A stretch of DNA of 64,000 nucleotides, from NCBI RefSeq assembly GCF_005670685.2, contig NZ_CP062008.1, positions 5,394,001 to 5,458,000 on the forward strand, read 5' to 3'. The number at the start of each line of letters is the position of its first letter. The first letter of the stretch is position 1. Below are positions 30,519 to 39,832 of the stretch, piece by piece. Position numbers and translations under genes: made by a program. This DNA comes from Mycolicibacterium mucogenicum DSM 44124 (GTDB taxonomy: Bacteria > Actinomycetota > Actinomycetes > Mycobacteriales > Mycobacteriaceae). The notes below the pieces were generated by a model. It did no database searches and had not been told where the DNA came from. It was given only the letters and a program-made list of their open reading frames with translations.

Positions 30519-32861
30519 GTGACGCAGGGACAGTCGAACTTCGGCCGCACGCTGTTGTCGGCTGCGCTGGACGGCACCCCGGCCGGCGAACAGCCGCTGC
30601 GGCACGTCGCCGACCTGGCACCGCGCCAGGCGCGCCGAATGCCCTGGCCCACTTGGGTTGGCGCAGACGTGGCGCAGGTCTTCACCGATCGTGGTGTGGC
30701 ACAGCCGTGGTCGCATCAGGTGGCCGCGGCCGAGCTGGCGCACGCCGGTCGGCATGTGGTGATCGCGACCGGCACGGCGTCCGGTAAATCCCTGGCCTAC
30801 CAACTGCCGATCCTGCATGCGCTGCAAAACGATGTGCACGCCCGCGCCCTGTACCTGTCCCCCACCAAGGCACTGGGCCACGACCAACTGCGGGCTGCAC
30901 AATCGCTGTGCGCCACGATTCCCGGCCTCCTCAACACCGCGCCCTCCGCCTACGACGGCGACAGCTCAACCGAGGCAAGACAATTCGCCCGGGAGCGGTC
31001 CCGGTGGATTTTCTCTAATCCCGACATGGTGCACCTGTCGCTGCTGCGCAACCATTCCCGGTGGGCGGTGTTCCTGCGCCAGCTCAAGTACGTGGTGATC
31101 GACGAATGCCACTACTACCGAGGCATTTTCGGGTCCAACGTGGCGATGGTGCTGCGCCGGCTGCTGCGCCTGTGCGATCGGTACGGGTCCGCCCCCACGG
31201 TGGTGTTCGCCAGCGCGACCACGGCCGCCCCGGCGCAGACGGCGTCCGAACTGCTCGGCCAGACCGTCACCGCCATCACCGAGGACGGGTCGCCGCACGG
31301 CGGCCGCACCGTGGCGCTGTGGGAACCCGCGCTGCTCACCGATCTGATCGGCGAGAACGGCGCCCCGGTGCGGCGCGCCGCGGGCACCGAGGCGTCGCGC
31401 GTGATGGCCGACCTGATCGCGGAAGGCGCCCGCACCCTGACGTTCGTCCGCTCGCGCATCGGCGCCGAGTTGACGGCGCTCGGCGCGCGGGCCCGGCTCG
31501 AGAACGTCGCACCCGACCTGGCGCCGCTGGTGGCGTCGTACCGTGCCGGGTATCTCGCAGAGGACCGCCGGGCGCTGGAACATGCTCTGACGGAAGGCGA
31601 ATTGCGCGGCCTCGCGACCACGAACGCCCTGGAACTCGGCGTCGACATCGCCGGCCTGGACGCGGTGGTGCTGGCCGGGTTCCCCGGCACGGTGGCCTCG
31701 TTCTGGCAGCAGGCCGGCCGGGCCGGACGGCGTGGGCAGAGCGCGCTGATCGTGCTGATCGCGCGCGACGACCCCCTCGACACCTACCTCGTGCACCATC
31801 CCGCCGCCCTGCTCGACAAGCCCATCGAGCGGATCGTCATCGATCCCGCCAACCCCTACGTGCTGTCGCCGCAATTATTGTGCGCGGCAACCGAACTCCC
31901 CCTGACGCCGGCCGAGGTGCGGATGTGGGACGCCGAAGCGGTGGCCGAATCCCTGGTCGACGACGGCCTGCTGCGCAAGCGTCCCGCCGGCTACTTCCCG
32001 GCGCCCGGCGTGGATCCGCATCCCGCGGTGGACATCCGGGGCTCGTCCGGCGGGCAGATCGCCATCCTGGAGTCCGGCACCGGACGCATGCTGGGCAGCA
32101 CCGGCGCCGGGCAGGCGCCGGCCTCGGTGCATCCCGGCGCCGTCCACCTGCACCAGGGCGAGACGTTCCTGGTGGACGCTCTCGATTTCGAGGCCGGCGT
32201 CGCGTTCGTGCACGCCGAGGATCCCGGGTACACCACGTCGGCCCGGGAGGTCACGGACATCAGCGTGCGCGGTACCGGTGAGATCCACCGGTTCGGGCCC
32301 GTCGCCATCGGTCTGGTCCCGGTGTCGGTGTCCAACACCGTGGTGGGCTTCCTGCGCCGGGCCATGGACGGCACCGTGCTCGATTTCGTCGACCTGGACA
32401 TGCCCACGCGCACCCTGGACACCATGGCGGTGATGTGCACGATGACCCCGGAGATATTGCTGGACAAGGGGATTGATCCGTTGCGCGTGCCCGGTTCACT
32501 GCACGCCGCCGAGCATGCCGCGATAGGCCTGCTGCCGCTGGTGGCCAGTTGCGACCGGGGCGACATCGGCGGGGTGTCGACCGCGGCGGGGCCAGCTCCC
32601 GGCGACTTGTCCGGTCTGCCAACGATTTTCGTGTACGACGGCTATCCGGGCGGCGCCGGGTTCGCCGACCGCGGGTTCCGGCAGCTGTCCACCTGGTGGT
32701 CTGCCACCGCCGCGGCGATCGCAGCATGTGAGTGCCGTCACGGTTGCCCCTCCTGTGTGCAATCGCCCAAGTGCGGCAACGCGAACGATCCCCTGGACAA
32801 AGCCGGCGCTGTCCAGGTACTTCGCCTGGTAGTGGACACTTTGGCGGCCCACGGCAAGTAG
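30519..32861 (+). CDS. DEXH-box helicase with DUF1998 Zn-domain (Rv3649/MrfA-like)
   Basis: A 780-residue protein from GTG 30519. Superfamily 2 motifs: ATGTASGKSLAYQLP (I), VVIDECHYYRG (II, DECH), FASATTAAPAQTA (III), TNALELGVDIAGLDAVVLAG and QQAGRAGRRG (V, VI). The C-terminal DUF1998 domain ends in the four-Cys cluster CECRHGCPSCVQSPKCG. Bacillus MrfA of this class works in mitomycin-C lesion repair, so DNA repair is likely. Ortholog of Rv3649 by synteny. Confidence 0.92.
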   Translation: MTQGQSNFGRTLLSAALDGTPAGEQPLRHVADLAPRQARRMPWPTWVGADVAQVFTDRGVAQPWSHQVAAAELAHAGRHVVIATGTASGKSLAYQLPILHALQNDVHARALYLSPTKALGHDQLRAAQSLCATIPGLLNTAPSAYDGDSSTEARQFARERSRWIFSNPDMVHLSLLRNHSRWAVFLRQLKYVVIDECHYYRGIFGSNVAMVLRRLLRLCDRYGSAPTVVFASATTAAPAQTASELLGQTVTAITEDGSPHGGRTVALWEPALLTDLIGENGAPVRRAAGTEASRVMADLIAEGARTLTFVRSRIGAELTALGARARLENVAPDLAPLVASYRAGYLAEDRRALEHALTEGELRGLATTNALELGVDIAGLDAVVLAGFPGTVASFWQQAGRAGRRGQSALIVLIARDDPLDTYLVHHPAALLDKPIERIVIDPANPYVLSPQLLCAATELPLTPAEVRMWDAEAVAESLVDDGLLRKRPAGYFPAPGVDPHPAVDIRGSSGGQIAILESGTGRMLGSTGAGQAPASVHPGAVHLHQGETFLVDALDFEAGVAFVHAEDPGYTTSAREVTDISVRGTGEIHRFGPVAIGLVPVSVSNTVVGFLRRAMDGTVLDFVDLDMPTRTLDTMAVMCTMTPEILLDKGIDPLRVPGSLHAAEHAAIGLLPLVASCDRGDIGGVSTAAGPAPGDLSGLPTIFVYDGYPGGAGFADRGFRQLSTWWSATAAAIAACECRHGCPSCVQSPKCGNANDPLDKAGAVQVLRLVVDTLAAHGK

Positions 32862-32916
32862 GCGGCGGGCCGACACCGGGCAGAGCAAAGAGCGTCAAAA
32901 CGGATAAACTACGACC

Positions 32917-33957
32917 ATGACGGACGACTGGCTCCTCGTCGAGACCCTCGGCGCCGAACCTGCCGTCGTCGCGTTAGGGCAGCAAACCCAGGACATGGTT
33001 CCCATCAGCACTTTCCTGCGGCGCAACGCGAGTCTGATGGCCATCCAGTCGGCGATCGGGGAAACCGTCCGCGCGGGCCTGCCGCTGACGAGCATCACGC
33101 CCAAGAGCGACCGGGTGATCCGGACCGAAGTGGTGCAGATGACCGACGGCCGTATCCATGGCGTGCACGTCTGGGTCGGTGCTCCCGATGCCGACCCACC
33201 GGACCGGATGATCCCCGGCCCGCTGAAGTGGGATCTGACCAACGGCATCGCGACCGACACCATGGAGTCGCTGGCCAACAGCGGTCTCAACCCGGCGGCC
33301 GAGGCCACCCACGGTCGCGCGTTCGCCGACGATCTGCAGACCCGCAAGCTCAACCCGAACGAGGCGCGGGTCATCTCCGCCGTGATCAAGCCCGAACCCG
33401 GCCAAACCTTCACGAGCACTTGGGAAATGACCGATTTCCGGGGCCGGCCCATCAGCGTCGGGTTCGCCGCGCGCGTGCTGAACGAGCCTGACGAGGACGA
33501 CCGGGATCGGCTGATCTGCCGCGCCATGAACTGGCGCGGCGTGCGCGATACGTCGGCGGCCAGCCCGCTCGACCGGGCGCAGCAGCTCGCGGGCGGCCCG
33601 GGCGTGCCCGGCGTGTACCGGGCCTTGGTGGACCTGAACACCTGGAAGCTCATCAAGTGGGTCGACGAGCCCTGCCCGCTCTTCGATTGGAGCGCCGACG
33701 CGACGTCCGAAACGGTGGTGCACCCCAACGAGATCGCCGAGATGGCCGTCATGACGGTCGAATTCGGCAGCGGACCGACGTCGCGGGTGCTCCGGTTGCG
33801 CGCCAACGACGGCGGGTGGGTGCCGATTCACGTCACCGCGCACCGGCTCCAGGTCGCCGACGACACCTTCGCCGGCCTGCTGTCCCTGCGGCTGCCCACC
33901 TACGGAGAGCTGGTGGCAGCCGGGGACCGGCTGAACGACGACCTGCCCGAGTCCTGA
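32917..33957 (+). CDS. Rv3651-like protein with tandem sensor-type domains
   Basis: A 346-residue protein starting MTDDWLLVETLGAEPAV. The sequence matches the mycobacterial Rv3651 family: GRQLKNLVPITTFLRR-like segment (here GQQTQDMVPISTFLRR), then RIHGVHVWVGAPDADPPDRM and GPLKWDLTNGIATDT. The M. tuberculosis protein was shown to contain GAF- and PAS-like folds, so small-molecule sensing is likely, but the ligand is unknown. It follows the helicase gene by 55 bases. Confidence 0.88.
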   Translation: MTDDWLLVETLGAEPAVVALGQQTQDMVPISTFLRRNASLMAIQSAIGETVRAGLPLTSITPKSDRVIRTEVVQMTDGRIHGVHVWVGAPDADPPDRMIPGPLKWDLTNGIATDTMESLANSGLNPAAEATHGRAFADDLQTRKLNPNEARVISAVIKPEPGQTFTSTWEMTDFRGRPISVGFAARVLNEPDEDDRDRLICRAMNWRGVRDTSAASPLDRAQQLAGGPGVPGVYRALVDLNTWKLIKWVDEPCPLFDWSADATSETVVHPNEIAEMAVMTVEFGSGPTSRVLRLRANDGGWVPIHVTAHRLQVADDTFAGLLSLRLPTYGELVAAGDRLNDDLPES

Positions 33958-33969
33958 CCAGGACGAGTC

Positions 33970-34458
33970 CTACTCGGCGCCAGCCGGATTCGCCCCGTCG
34001 AACGGCAGCAGTCGCCGCGCTCCCGGGCCTTCGGCGGCGAGCGTGTCGCCGGGGTTGATGACGAGGCAGTGGTTGAGCGAGATGCACCCGCACCCGATGC
34101 ACTGGTCCATCTCCGACTGAAGGCGCTCCAACTCGAGCTGCCGCTCGCGCAATTGCGCCCGCCACCGCTTGTTGAGCCTGGTCCAGTCGCGCAGTGACGG
34201 CATCCGGTCGTCGGGCAGCGTCTGAAAGTGCTCGGCCACCTCACTGAGCGGAATGCCGAGCCGCTTCGCCACCTGGATGACGGCGATACGACGCTCCAGG
34301 TGACGTGGGTACAGCCGCGTCCCGCCCGACGTACGCTCGGGGTGGATCAGGCCTTTTCGCTCGTAGAAGTGCAACGCGGACGCGGAGACTCCCGTCCGCT
34401 TCACGATCTCCCCGATGGTCAGGAGGTCGGTCGGACCCATGCGCTTGATCTCAACCAT
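33970..34458 (-). CDS. soxR: Redox-sensing MerR-family activator SoxR
   Basis: A 162-residue protein starting MVEIKRMGPTDLLTIGE. The winged helix is LTIGEIVKRTGVSASALHFY, followed by ERKGLIHPERTSGGTRLYPR, and the Fe-S cluster motif is CIGCGCISLNHC, exactly SoxR. It senses redox-active compounds through a 2Fe-2S cluster. The neighbouring M. tuberculosis locus holds PE genes instead. The ATG 34458 overlaps a SoxR-box-like palindrome; a -10-like TAGAAT 7 bases upstream of the ATG suggests a leaderless message. No target gene is adjacent except a possible short + strand frame. Confidence 0.93.
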   Translation of the reverse strand: MVEIKRMGPTDLLTIGEIVKRTGVSASALHFYERKGLIHPERTSGGTRLYPRHLERRIAVIQVAKRLGIPLSEVAEHFQTLPDDRMPSLRDWTRLNKRWRAQLRERQLELERLQSEMDQCIGCGCISLNHCLVINPGDTLAAEGPGARRLLPFDGANPAGAE

Positions 34459-34467
34459 AGTTGAGAT
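34448..34467. promoter_or_regulatory. SoxR-box-like palindrome overlapping soxR start
   Basis: ATCTCAAC (34448 to 34455), CATA, GTTGAGAT (34460 to 34467): exact 8-base arms. The CTCAA...TTGAG pattern resembles the known SoxR box. It includes the soxR start codon and lies next to the TAGAAT -10 element, so SoxR probably represses its own gene here. Confidence 0.75.
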
Positions 34468-34568
34468 TCTACGGTAGTGACATGGCAAGCGGCACAACGA
34501 CGGACCGGCCCGGAAGGGGTGATCTGTTCTTCTGCGGCCTCCTGACCGTGGTGACCACCGCGCTGCCG

Positions 34569-34913
34569 TCAGCCTGGCCCGGCGCGGGCCCGGCCGTGCG
34601 CGTCGCCGAGGTGCCAGCGACCGAATCGCACCGGCACCTCCACGTCGACCACCACATCCAGCCGCTGCACCGCGCAGTGACCAATCCGGCTGTCCATGGC
34701 TTCGGCAACGGCGACCGCCCGGCTACAGGATTGGCCGGGCCCGGCAGCCAGTGCGCCCGCGGCGGCGAGTGCGGCCAGGTCGGCCGCTGACTGGGCGCGA
34801 TGCCGGCCGACCACCGCGGCGCCGACCGCGGCCGCCCCGGTCATGAGCCCGATCAGCACCACGATGAGCGCGACCGCGAATACCGTCGCCGACCCCCGCT
34901 CGTCACGCGCCAG
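34569..34913 (-). CDS. Tad-locus membrane protein (Rv3654c-like)
   Basis: About 114 residues. One membrane helix (TVFAVALIVVLIGLMTGAAA) precedes the segment GRHRAQSAADLAALAAAGAL with the RAQxAADLAALA pattern of TadG/RhcC-type secretion-pilus proteins. No ordinary start is present in frame near the end of the TadE gene; CTG at 34913 is the best guess, with the gene overlapping the TadE stop. The last gene of the tad operon, now separated from its promoter by the 7.1-kb element. Confidence 0.75.
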   Translation of the reverse strand: MARDERGSATVFAVALIVVLIGLMTGAAAVGAAVVGRHRAQSAADLAALAAAGALAAGPGQSCSRAVAVAEAMDSRIGHCAVQRLDVVVDVEVPVRFGRWHLGDAHGRARAGPG

Positions 34914-35244
34914 GCTCGGGTGCCGCGACGGCCTCTGCCCCCACGGTGACGCCGGGCAGCAGCGGTGCGGGAACGTGGACCCGCGCGACGATGCGCCCGC
35001 CGTCGCGCCGCACCTCGACCGAGGCGCCGTCGGGTCCGGTGCGCTGAGCCGTGTCGACGGCGGCACGGTCGTCGCCGCGCGCCGCGAGCCGGGCCGCTTC
35101 CCGGGCCGCGTCGATACAGCGCACCTGCGCCGAGACCGCGCCGAGCCCGCCGACACCGAGTACCGCGACCGCGATGAGCGCGGCAACCGAGAACGCCGCC
35201 TCGACCGTGACGCCACCCCGGTCATCACTTGGTGGTGAGGGCAC
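34903..35244 (-). CDS. TadE-like pilus assembly protein (Rv3655c-like)
   Basis: A 113-residue protein starting MPSPPSDDRGGVTVEAA from GTG 35244. The TadE-type motif is DRGGVTVEAAFSVAALIAVA with one N-terminal membrane helix, then a periplasmic domain with QVRCIDAAREAARLAARGD. Pseudopilin-like TadE proteins need prepilin peptidase cleavage after the Gly of RGG. It overlaps the pilin gene's 3' end. Part of the tad operon with the pilin and TadA/B/C genes. Confidence 0.85.
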   Translation of the reverse strand: MPSPPSDDRGGVTVEAAFSVAALIAVAVLGVGGLGAVSAQVRCIDAAREAARLAARGDDRAAVDTAQRTGPDGASVEVRRDGGRIVARVHVPAPLLPGVTVGAEAVAAPEPGA

Positions 35245-35332
35245 GGGCGATGATGTTGGTCAGAGCGCTGACGATCGAGTCCCCGGTGACCACCGTGTAC
35301 AGGATGGCGCCGAACGCCGCGGCAGCGACGGT
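35225..35332 (-). pseudogene. flp: 3' fragment of flp pilin gene (Rv3656c-like)
   Basis: Read on the minus strand after the junction, VAAAAFGAILYTVVTGDS then IVSALTNIIARALTTK and a stop at 35225 to 35227, the C-terminal two thirds of the mycobacterial Flp pilin. Upstream in the same frame lies element sequence with a stop. It joins in frame to the 5' fragment at 42433 to 42527: rejoining gives a 66-residue pilin with the usual MSTVEYAIGT - VAAAAFGA core. The gene is broken by the insertion. Confidence 0.93.
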
Positions 35333-35339
35333 TATCTGC
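35332..35339 (+). repeat. Left terminal inverted repeat of the element
   Basis: TTATCTGC directly next to the left junction. Its inverse GCAGATAA lies six bases inside the right junction. A further weak match (gttgggtga and its inverse tgacccaac) lies about 45 bases inside the left end and 25 to 35 bases inside the right end. Confidence 0.7.
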
Positions 35340-35439
35340 GCGTCCGCTTCCGTCTAAGGCACATTTGGTTGACCGGTGTTGGGTGACGAGTCTGACTGTT
35401 ATCCACCCTGTCGTTGGCTACGACGTTTACCTTCGGTGC

Positions 35440-36564
35440 GTGTCCAACTCGTATATCGCCGAGAGAGCGGTTTCGGATGCTGATGGGATCGGCCGGTACG
35501 TGATCGCGTCAGACTCGTATGTCCTGCATGCCGAGGGTTCGGCCTATCTGGCCGCGCTGCGGTCACAGGGACGTTCCCCCTACACGGAACGAACCTATGC
35601 CGGTCGCGTCGCGCTGTTCTTGTCCTATTGCTCGGACATGCAAATCGATTGGCAGACAATCGACTTCGCCGAGCTCAGTCAGTTTCTGAGATGGTTGGTC
35701 ACGACACCGCCGAAGGGTAGTGCGCGGTTGCGTTCGCCCCAGACTGCGAACCAAATCATGACGACAGTGTGTGAGTTCTTACGGTTTGGCGCCGCGCAGG
35801 GATGGGTGCCGCTGGAGTTGATCGATCGGTTGGCGTCCCCGCGTCACGTCCGCTATCTGCCTGGGGCCGGCGACAGCGGCCAAGCTGTGTACTCGGTGGT
35901 ACAGGTTAAGGCGCTGCGCTTGGCGGCGACGGCGGCGGAGACGAAGAGCTTGAGCCTTGAGCAGGTCGAGCAGCTGATCGTGGCGACCACGAATCCCCGA
36001 GACCGCTTCCTTCTAGCGCTGCTGGCGGTAACTGGAATGCGGATCGGTGAGGCACTGGGACTGCGCCGCGAAGATCTGCACTTGCTGGCGTCGTCGACTG
36101 TCCTGGGCTGCGCGATCGCTGGGCCCCATGTTCATATTCGGCGGCGGTTGAATGACAACGGCGCAATCGCGAAGGCGCGTGCGCCGCGCTCGATTCCGGT
36201 GCCCACCGAGCTGGTCCAGCTTTATGCCGACTATCAGTACGAACGCGACGAGGTCAGTGCAGCGGTCGACTCCGACATGGTGTTCGTCAACATCTACCGC
36301 CCGCCGCTGGGGGGCGGGATGCGTTACGGCAACGCCTACGCGCTGTTTGAGCGGCTCTCAACGAAGGTCGGTTTTACCGCCCATCCACACATGCTTCGCC
36401 ACACCGCAGCCACGGAGTGGATGGAAAACGGTGCCGCACGTGACACCGTGCAGCGGCTGTTAGGGCATGTCTCGCCGATGTCGATGGAGCGCTACTTGCA
36501 CCCGACCGACGCGACGAAGCGCCGGGCGGTCGAGCGGGTCGCAGCGAAATGGGCGATGCGGTGA
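35440..36564 (+). CDS. tnpA: Tyrosine recombinase TnpA-like
   Basis: A 374-residue protein from GTG 35440. The catalytic residues are visible: Arg in TGMRIGEALGLRRED, HPHMLRHTAATEW with His and Arg, GHVSPMSMERYLH with His and the nucleophile Tyr. An N-terminal SAM-like core-binding domain (SYVLHAEGSAYLAALRSQG, RTYAGRVALFLSYCSD) precedes it. It is the first of three recombinase-set genes and overlaps tnpB by 16 bases. The gene start could also be a TTG at 35365. Confidence 0.92.
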   Translation: MSNSYIAERAVSDADGIGRYVIASDSYVLHAEGSAYLAALRSQGRSPYTERTYAGRVALFLSYCSDMQIDWQTIDFAELSQFLRWLVTTPPKGSARLRSPQTANQIMTTVCEFLRFGAAQGWVPLELIDRLASPRHVRYLPGAGDSGQAVYSVVQVKALRLAATAAETKSLSLEQVEQLIVATTNPRDRFLLALLAVTGMRIGEALGLRREDLHLLASSTVLGCAIAGPHVHIRRRLNDNGAIAKARAPRSIPVPTELVQLYADYQYERDEVSAAVDSDMVFVNIYRPPLGGGMRYGNAYALFERLSTKVGFTAHPHMLRHTAATEWMENGAARDTVQRLLGHVSPMSMERYLHPTDATKRRAVERVAAKWAMR

Positions 36565-39062
36565 GCGCCTCAGCAGCGCAGGGAGCGGCAGCCGAGATCG
36601 TTGTCCCGGCATCGGAATCAGTGGATTGGCTGACATGGTTACGCCGCAACGTCGACCTGCGATGGCGGCGCGGGGAGTGGGACCACTCAACGTGGCTGTT
36701 CATCGGCGATCTGAGCAACCCTCAGACGGTCAGCCGCCCGTGTGCCACTTGCGGGATCGCTCGGCGCTCCTCAGGCTTGTGCCGGCACTGCGGCAGGGCA
36801 TACCGCCAATCGGGTTTGACCCTCGAAGAATTCACCGCGACGTACACGCCCCCGGCTCGCCAGAACCGCCCGGGTGAACGACGCGAGGGACCATGCATCG
36901 TGCGACGCGATGGCGTGCGTTGTGAACGGATGCCGCTGGCCCAAGGGCTGTGCGAAGACCACAACATCCGCTGGCACGTCTACAAGCATGACCGCCGCTC
37001 GCCCAGTCTCAAACGATGGTCGACCACCATCGCCATCCCGTTTGAAGCTTTGCCGGACTGCATGGTGCTGGGATGCGAGGTGGAATCCTCTTACGCCACT
37101 GGGCTTTGCATTCTGCACCGCACCCGTTATCGACGCAGCGGCAGCCGCGCCACGATGCAACAGTGGGCCCGCACCCAACCGCCGCATCTGGCCATGAACA
37201 TGTTCTCGCTGGTTCCATTGGCCGAGCAGATGCGCTGGGAGCTTCTCTACGCACTGCAACGCCGCGATGCCCGAAACGGACGCATGGACGCCTCGGCTGT
37301 GCGCTCAGTGGTCACCACCCTGGGGTCAACTCAAAGCCTGGCAACAATTTTCGGCACGCCGAAGTTCGAGCGCCTGCAGGCACGACAGGGCCGCAACGCC
37401 AACTCCACTGCTCACTTGTTCGAATTCGCCCGCACCCTGCATGACGCCTACGAAGAGGTCAACGGCCGTGCCCATACCGACCGGCAGGTCTGGGACCTGG
37501 TGACCATGGGCCTGGCTCACGACCCGGCGACCCACGGGGGCAGCCGGCGTCGAAAGGGTGCACTCGATTTCACTCCCATCACAGTGAGCTGGCTCAATGA
37601 CATAACCCGCCGCTGGGCCCAAGCCGAGCTCACTCGCATCCCGACCTACATCGTCGTGGAGACCATCCGCGCGGCCACCGCCGCCTCCGACGGTCTGGCC
37701 CGCAGACCCGGCGGCGGCGAAGACCTCGCCGCGTTGGAGGTCGCCGACATGGATGCCGTCGTCGAAGCGTTCCGTGTGCTTGGCCGCCGTGACGGCAAGG
37801 GACTGCTGACCGTTCAAACCCGCCGGATCCTGTTCGCAAGGTTCATCGACCTGCTCGACTACGGCCGCGCCACCGGCCCGCTGCGCGACATGTCTGCCTC
37901 ATTCATCCGCCAGCATCACCACACCATCGCCGACGCCGAGTCACGCAGCGAAGAGCGGGCCCGCCAGGGCCTGCCCGAGCCCGTGATCAGGCTTCTCGAC
38001 GACAATCTCGACGCCCTGGCCAGCGGAAGACTTCATAGCAGCCTCAACGCAGAGCAGGTCAAGCAGATGTTCCGCTGCGTCTACATCCTGCTGCGCGATA
38101 CTGGGCGCCGGCCCGGCGAAATCTGCCAGCTGCGCGCCGACTGCCTCCTCGATGGGAACGAACCAGAACTGGTATGGGACAACGTCAAAGGCAAACGGCT
38201 GGGTCGTCGACTACCCATCAGCCAGCAGACCGCCGCGGCGATACGCGACTGGCAACAAGTACGTGCCAACGTCCTCATCGCCGAGGCCAGTGCCGAGTAC
38301 TTATTCCCTGCCCGCTCAAGCACGGCGCCTATCCCGTACCTGCGCACCCAGACAGTCGGTGACGCGCTGCGTATCTGGACGGCATGGATCAACGACAACG
38401 TTGTGCTGCCCACCGGCCAAACCCGACCACTGGAAGGTGTCTCCGTCTACGCCTATGCCTTCCGCCACAGCTATGCCCAACGTCATGCCGATGCAGGAGT
38501 ACCAGTCGACGTCCTGCGCGACTTAATGGACCACAAGAGCATTTCGACCACCATGGGCTACTACGACATATCGCTTCGCCGTAAACGCGAAGCAGTCGCG
38601 ACCATCGCCGCACTGACCGTTGACCGACTCGGCGCTCGCAAACCGTCCTCTCTGAGCGCCTATGAACTGCGGTCAGTGGCTGTCCCGTACGGCAACTGCA
38701 CCGAACCGTCCAACGTCAAAGCCGGCGGCCAGGCATGTCCCATACGTTTCCAATGTTCTGGCTGCGGGTTCTACCGACCCGACCCCTCCTACATCCCAGC
38801 GATCGAGGACCACCTCCGAGCACTCAAAGCCAACCGGGAAACCGCACAAGCCATCGACGCCGCCAGTTTCGTCATCGACAACCTGAGCGCTGAAATCGAC
38901 CAATTCGACACCGTGATAGCTGCCATGCGCACCCAGTTGCAAGCACTTGACCCCGGCGAGCGCCGCCGCGTCGAGGACGCCTCAGCTGTGCTGCGGAAAA
39001 CCCGTGCAGCCCAAGGCAAAACGGTCCTACCCCTGACGGTTGTCAACAGGAACGACCGATGA
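36549..39062 (+). CDS. tnpB: Large tyrosine recombinase TnpB-like
   Basis: An 837-residue protein from MGDAVSASAAQGAAAEI (GTG 36561 also possible). N-terminal Cys clusters (RPCATCGIARRSSGLCRHCG, CEDHN, MVLGCEVESSYATGLCILH) suggest zinc fingers. The C-terminal recombinase core has DTGRRPGEICQLRADCL, AYAFRHSYAQRHADAG and LMDHKSISTTMGYYDIS. A late CPIRFQCSGCGFYRPDPSY is typical of the Tn554 TnpB family. With TnpA it catalyses excision and insertion. Coupled to tnpC by ATGA. Confidence 0.9.
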   Translation: MGDAVSASAAQGAAAEIVVPASESVDWLTWLRRNVDLRWRRGEWDHSTWLFIGDLSNPQTVSRPCATCGIARRSSGLCRHCGRAYRQSGLTLEEFTATYTPPARQNRPGERREGPCIVRRDGVRCERMPLAQGLCEDHNIRWHVYKHDRRSPSLKRWSTTIAIPFEALPDCMVLGCEVESSYATGLCILHRTRYRRSGSRATMQQWARTQPPHLAMNMFSLVPLAEQMRWELLYALQRRDARNGRMDASAVRSVVTTLGSTQSLATIFGTPKFERLQARQGRNANSTAHLFEFARTLHDAYEEVNGRAHTDRQVWDLVTMGLAHDPATHGGSRRRKGALDFTPITVSWLNDITRRWAQAELTRIPTYIVVETIRAATAASDGLARRPGGGEDLAALEVADMDAVVEAFRVLGRRDGKGLLTVQTRRILFARFIDLLDYGRATGPLRDMSASFIRQHHHTIADAESRSEERARQGLPEPVIRLLDDNLDALASGRLHSSLNAEQVKQMFRCVYILLRDTGRRPGEICQLRADCLLDGNEPELVWDNVKGKRLGRRLPISQQTAAAIRDWQQVRANVLIAEASAEYLFPARSSTAPIPYLRTQTVGDALRIWTAWINDNVVLPTGQTRPLEGVSVYAYAFRHSYAQRHADAGVPVDVLRDLMDHKSISTTMGYYDISLRRKREAVATIAALTVDRLGARKPSSLSAYELRSVAVPYGNCTEPSNVKAGGQACPIRFQCSGCGFYRPDPSYIPAIEDHLRALKANRETAQAIDAASFVIDNLSAEIDQFDTVIAAMRTQLQALDPGERRRVEDASAVLRKTRAAQGKTVLPLTVVNRNDR

Positions 39063-39637
39063 CCGCTCCCCGCACACCCACCGACGTCCTCAAAGACGCC
39101 CGCCGACGCGATTCCCACCAGAAACGCGCCCGCGTCTTTGCCGCGGTCGACGAAATCAAACACACCGACACGCCCATCACTTTCGCGCTCATCGCCCGCG
39201 CAGCCCAGGTATCGACCTGGTTGGTCTACGCCGACGGGGTCCGCGAATACATCGAAGCCGCCCGCGACTACCAAGCCGCACAACCCCACCGGCAACAACT
39301 CGCTGGAACCCGCGCCAGTGAAGCCAGCTTGAGAACTGACCTCGAACTGGCGCGCCAAGACAACCGCACCCTGCGCGCCGAAATCGCCCGACTCACCGAC
39401 GCACTACGCGAACAACTCGGCCAACAGCTCGACCGCCACAACACACGCGACCTCCGCACTCGAATCGAGGAACTACTCGAAGCCAACCGGGAACTCCACA
39501 ACGCCAACGCCGAACTCGCTGACGACAACCAAAGGCTTCAAAGTCAACTCACCGAGGCACAAGACGACCTCATCGCCGTCCGAGCCAGCCTGCGCCAGAT
39601 GATCCGCGACACCAGCGGCCAAATGGAGCCGACATGA
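39059..39637 (+). CDS. tnpC: TnpC-like coiled-coil accessory protein (DUF6262)
   Basis: A 192-residue protein starting MTAPRTPTDVLKDARRR. An N-terminal helix-turn-helix-like part (TPITFALIARAAQVSTWLVY) is followed by a long coiled coil (LRAEIARLTDALREQLGQQL, ELLEANRELHNANAELADDN). This matches the TnpC/DUF6262 accessory protein that completes Tn554-like recombinase sets and affects the frequency and orientation of insertion. It overlaps tnpB by four bases. Confidence 0.88.
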   Translation: MTAPRTPTDVLKDARRRDSHQKRARVFAAVDEIKHTDTPITFALIARAAQVSTWLVYADGVREYIEAARDYQAAQPHRQQLAGTRASEASLRTDLELARQDNRTLRAEIARLTDALREQLGQQLDRHNTRDLRTRIEELLEANRELHNANAELADDNQRLQSQLTEAQDDLIAVRASLRQMIRDTSGQMEPT

Positions 39638-39832
39638 CGCTCGCACTTACACGACGTGCCGGCCCGGTGAGCCTGCCACCCATATCGAACATACGTTCCG
39701 GTGTGGCTCATGGTGAGGCTGTGACCAATGAAGCGGAAGGCGTGTCGTGGCCGCGGCGGGGTCGTCGGGGAACTTACATTCGTGAGATTGATCCCGTTGC
39801 GCGATCGGCGTGCGTGCCGCAAGCTGTTCGAC

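Noticed and set aside
34461..34790. + strand frame behind the SoxR box as a SoxR target gene
   Set aside because: Only the first about 30 codons are free; the rest is antisense to the conserved Rv3654c-like gene and has low-complexity composition. Kept only as a remark.
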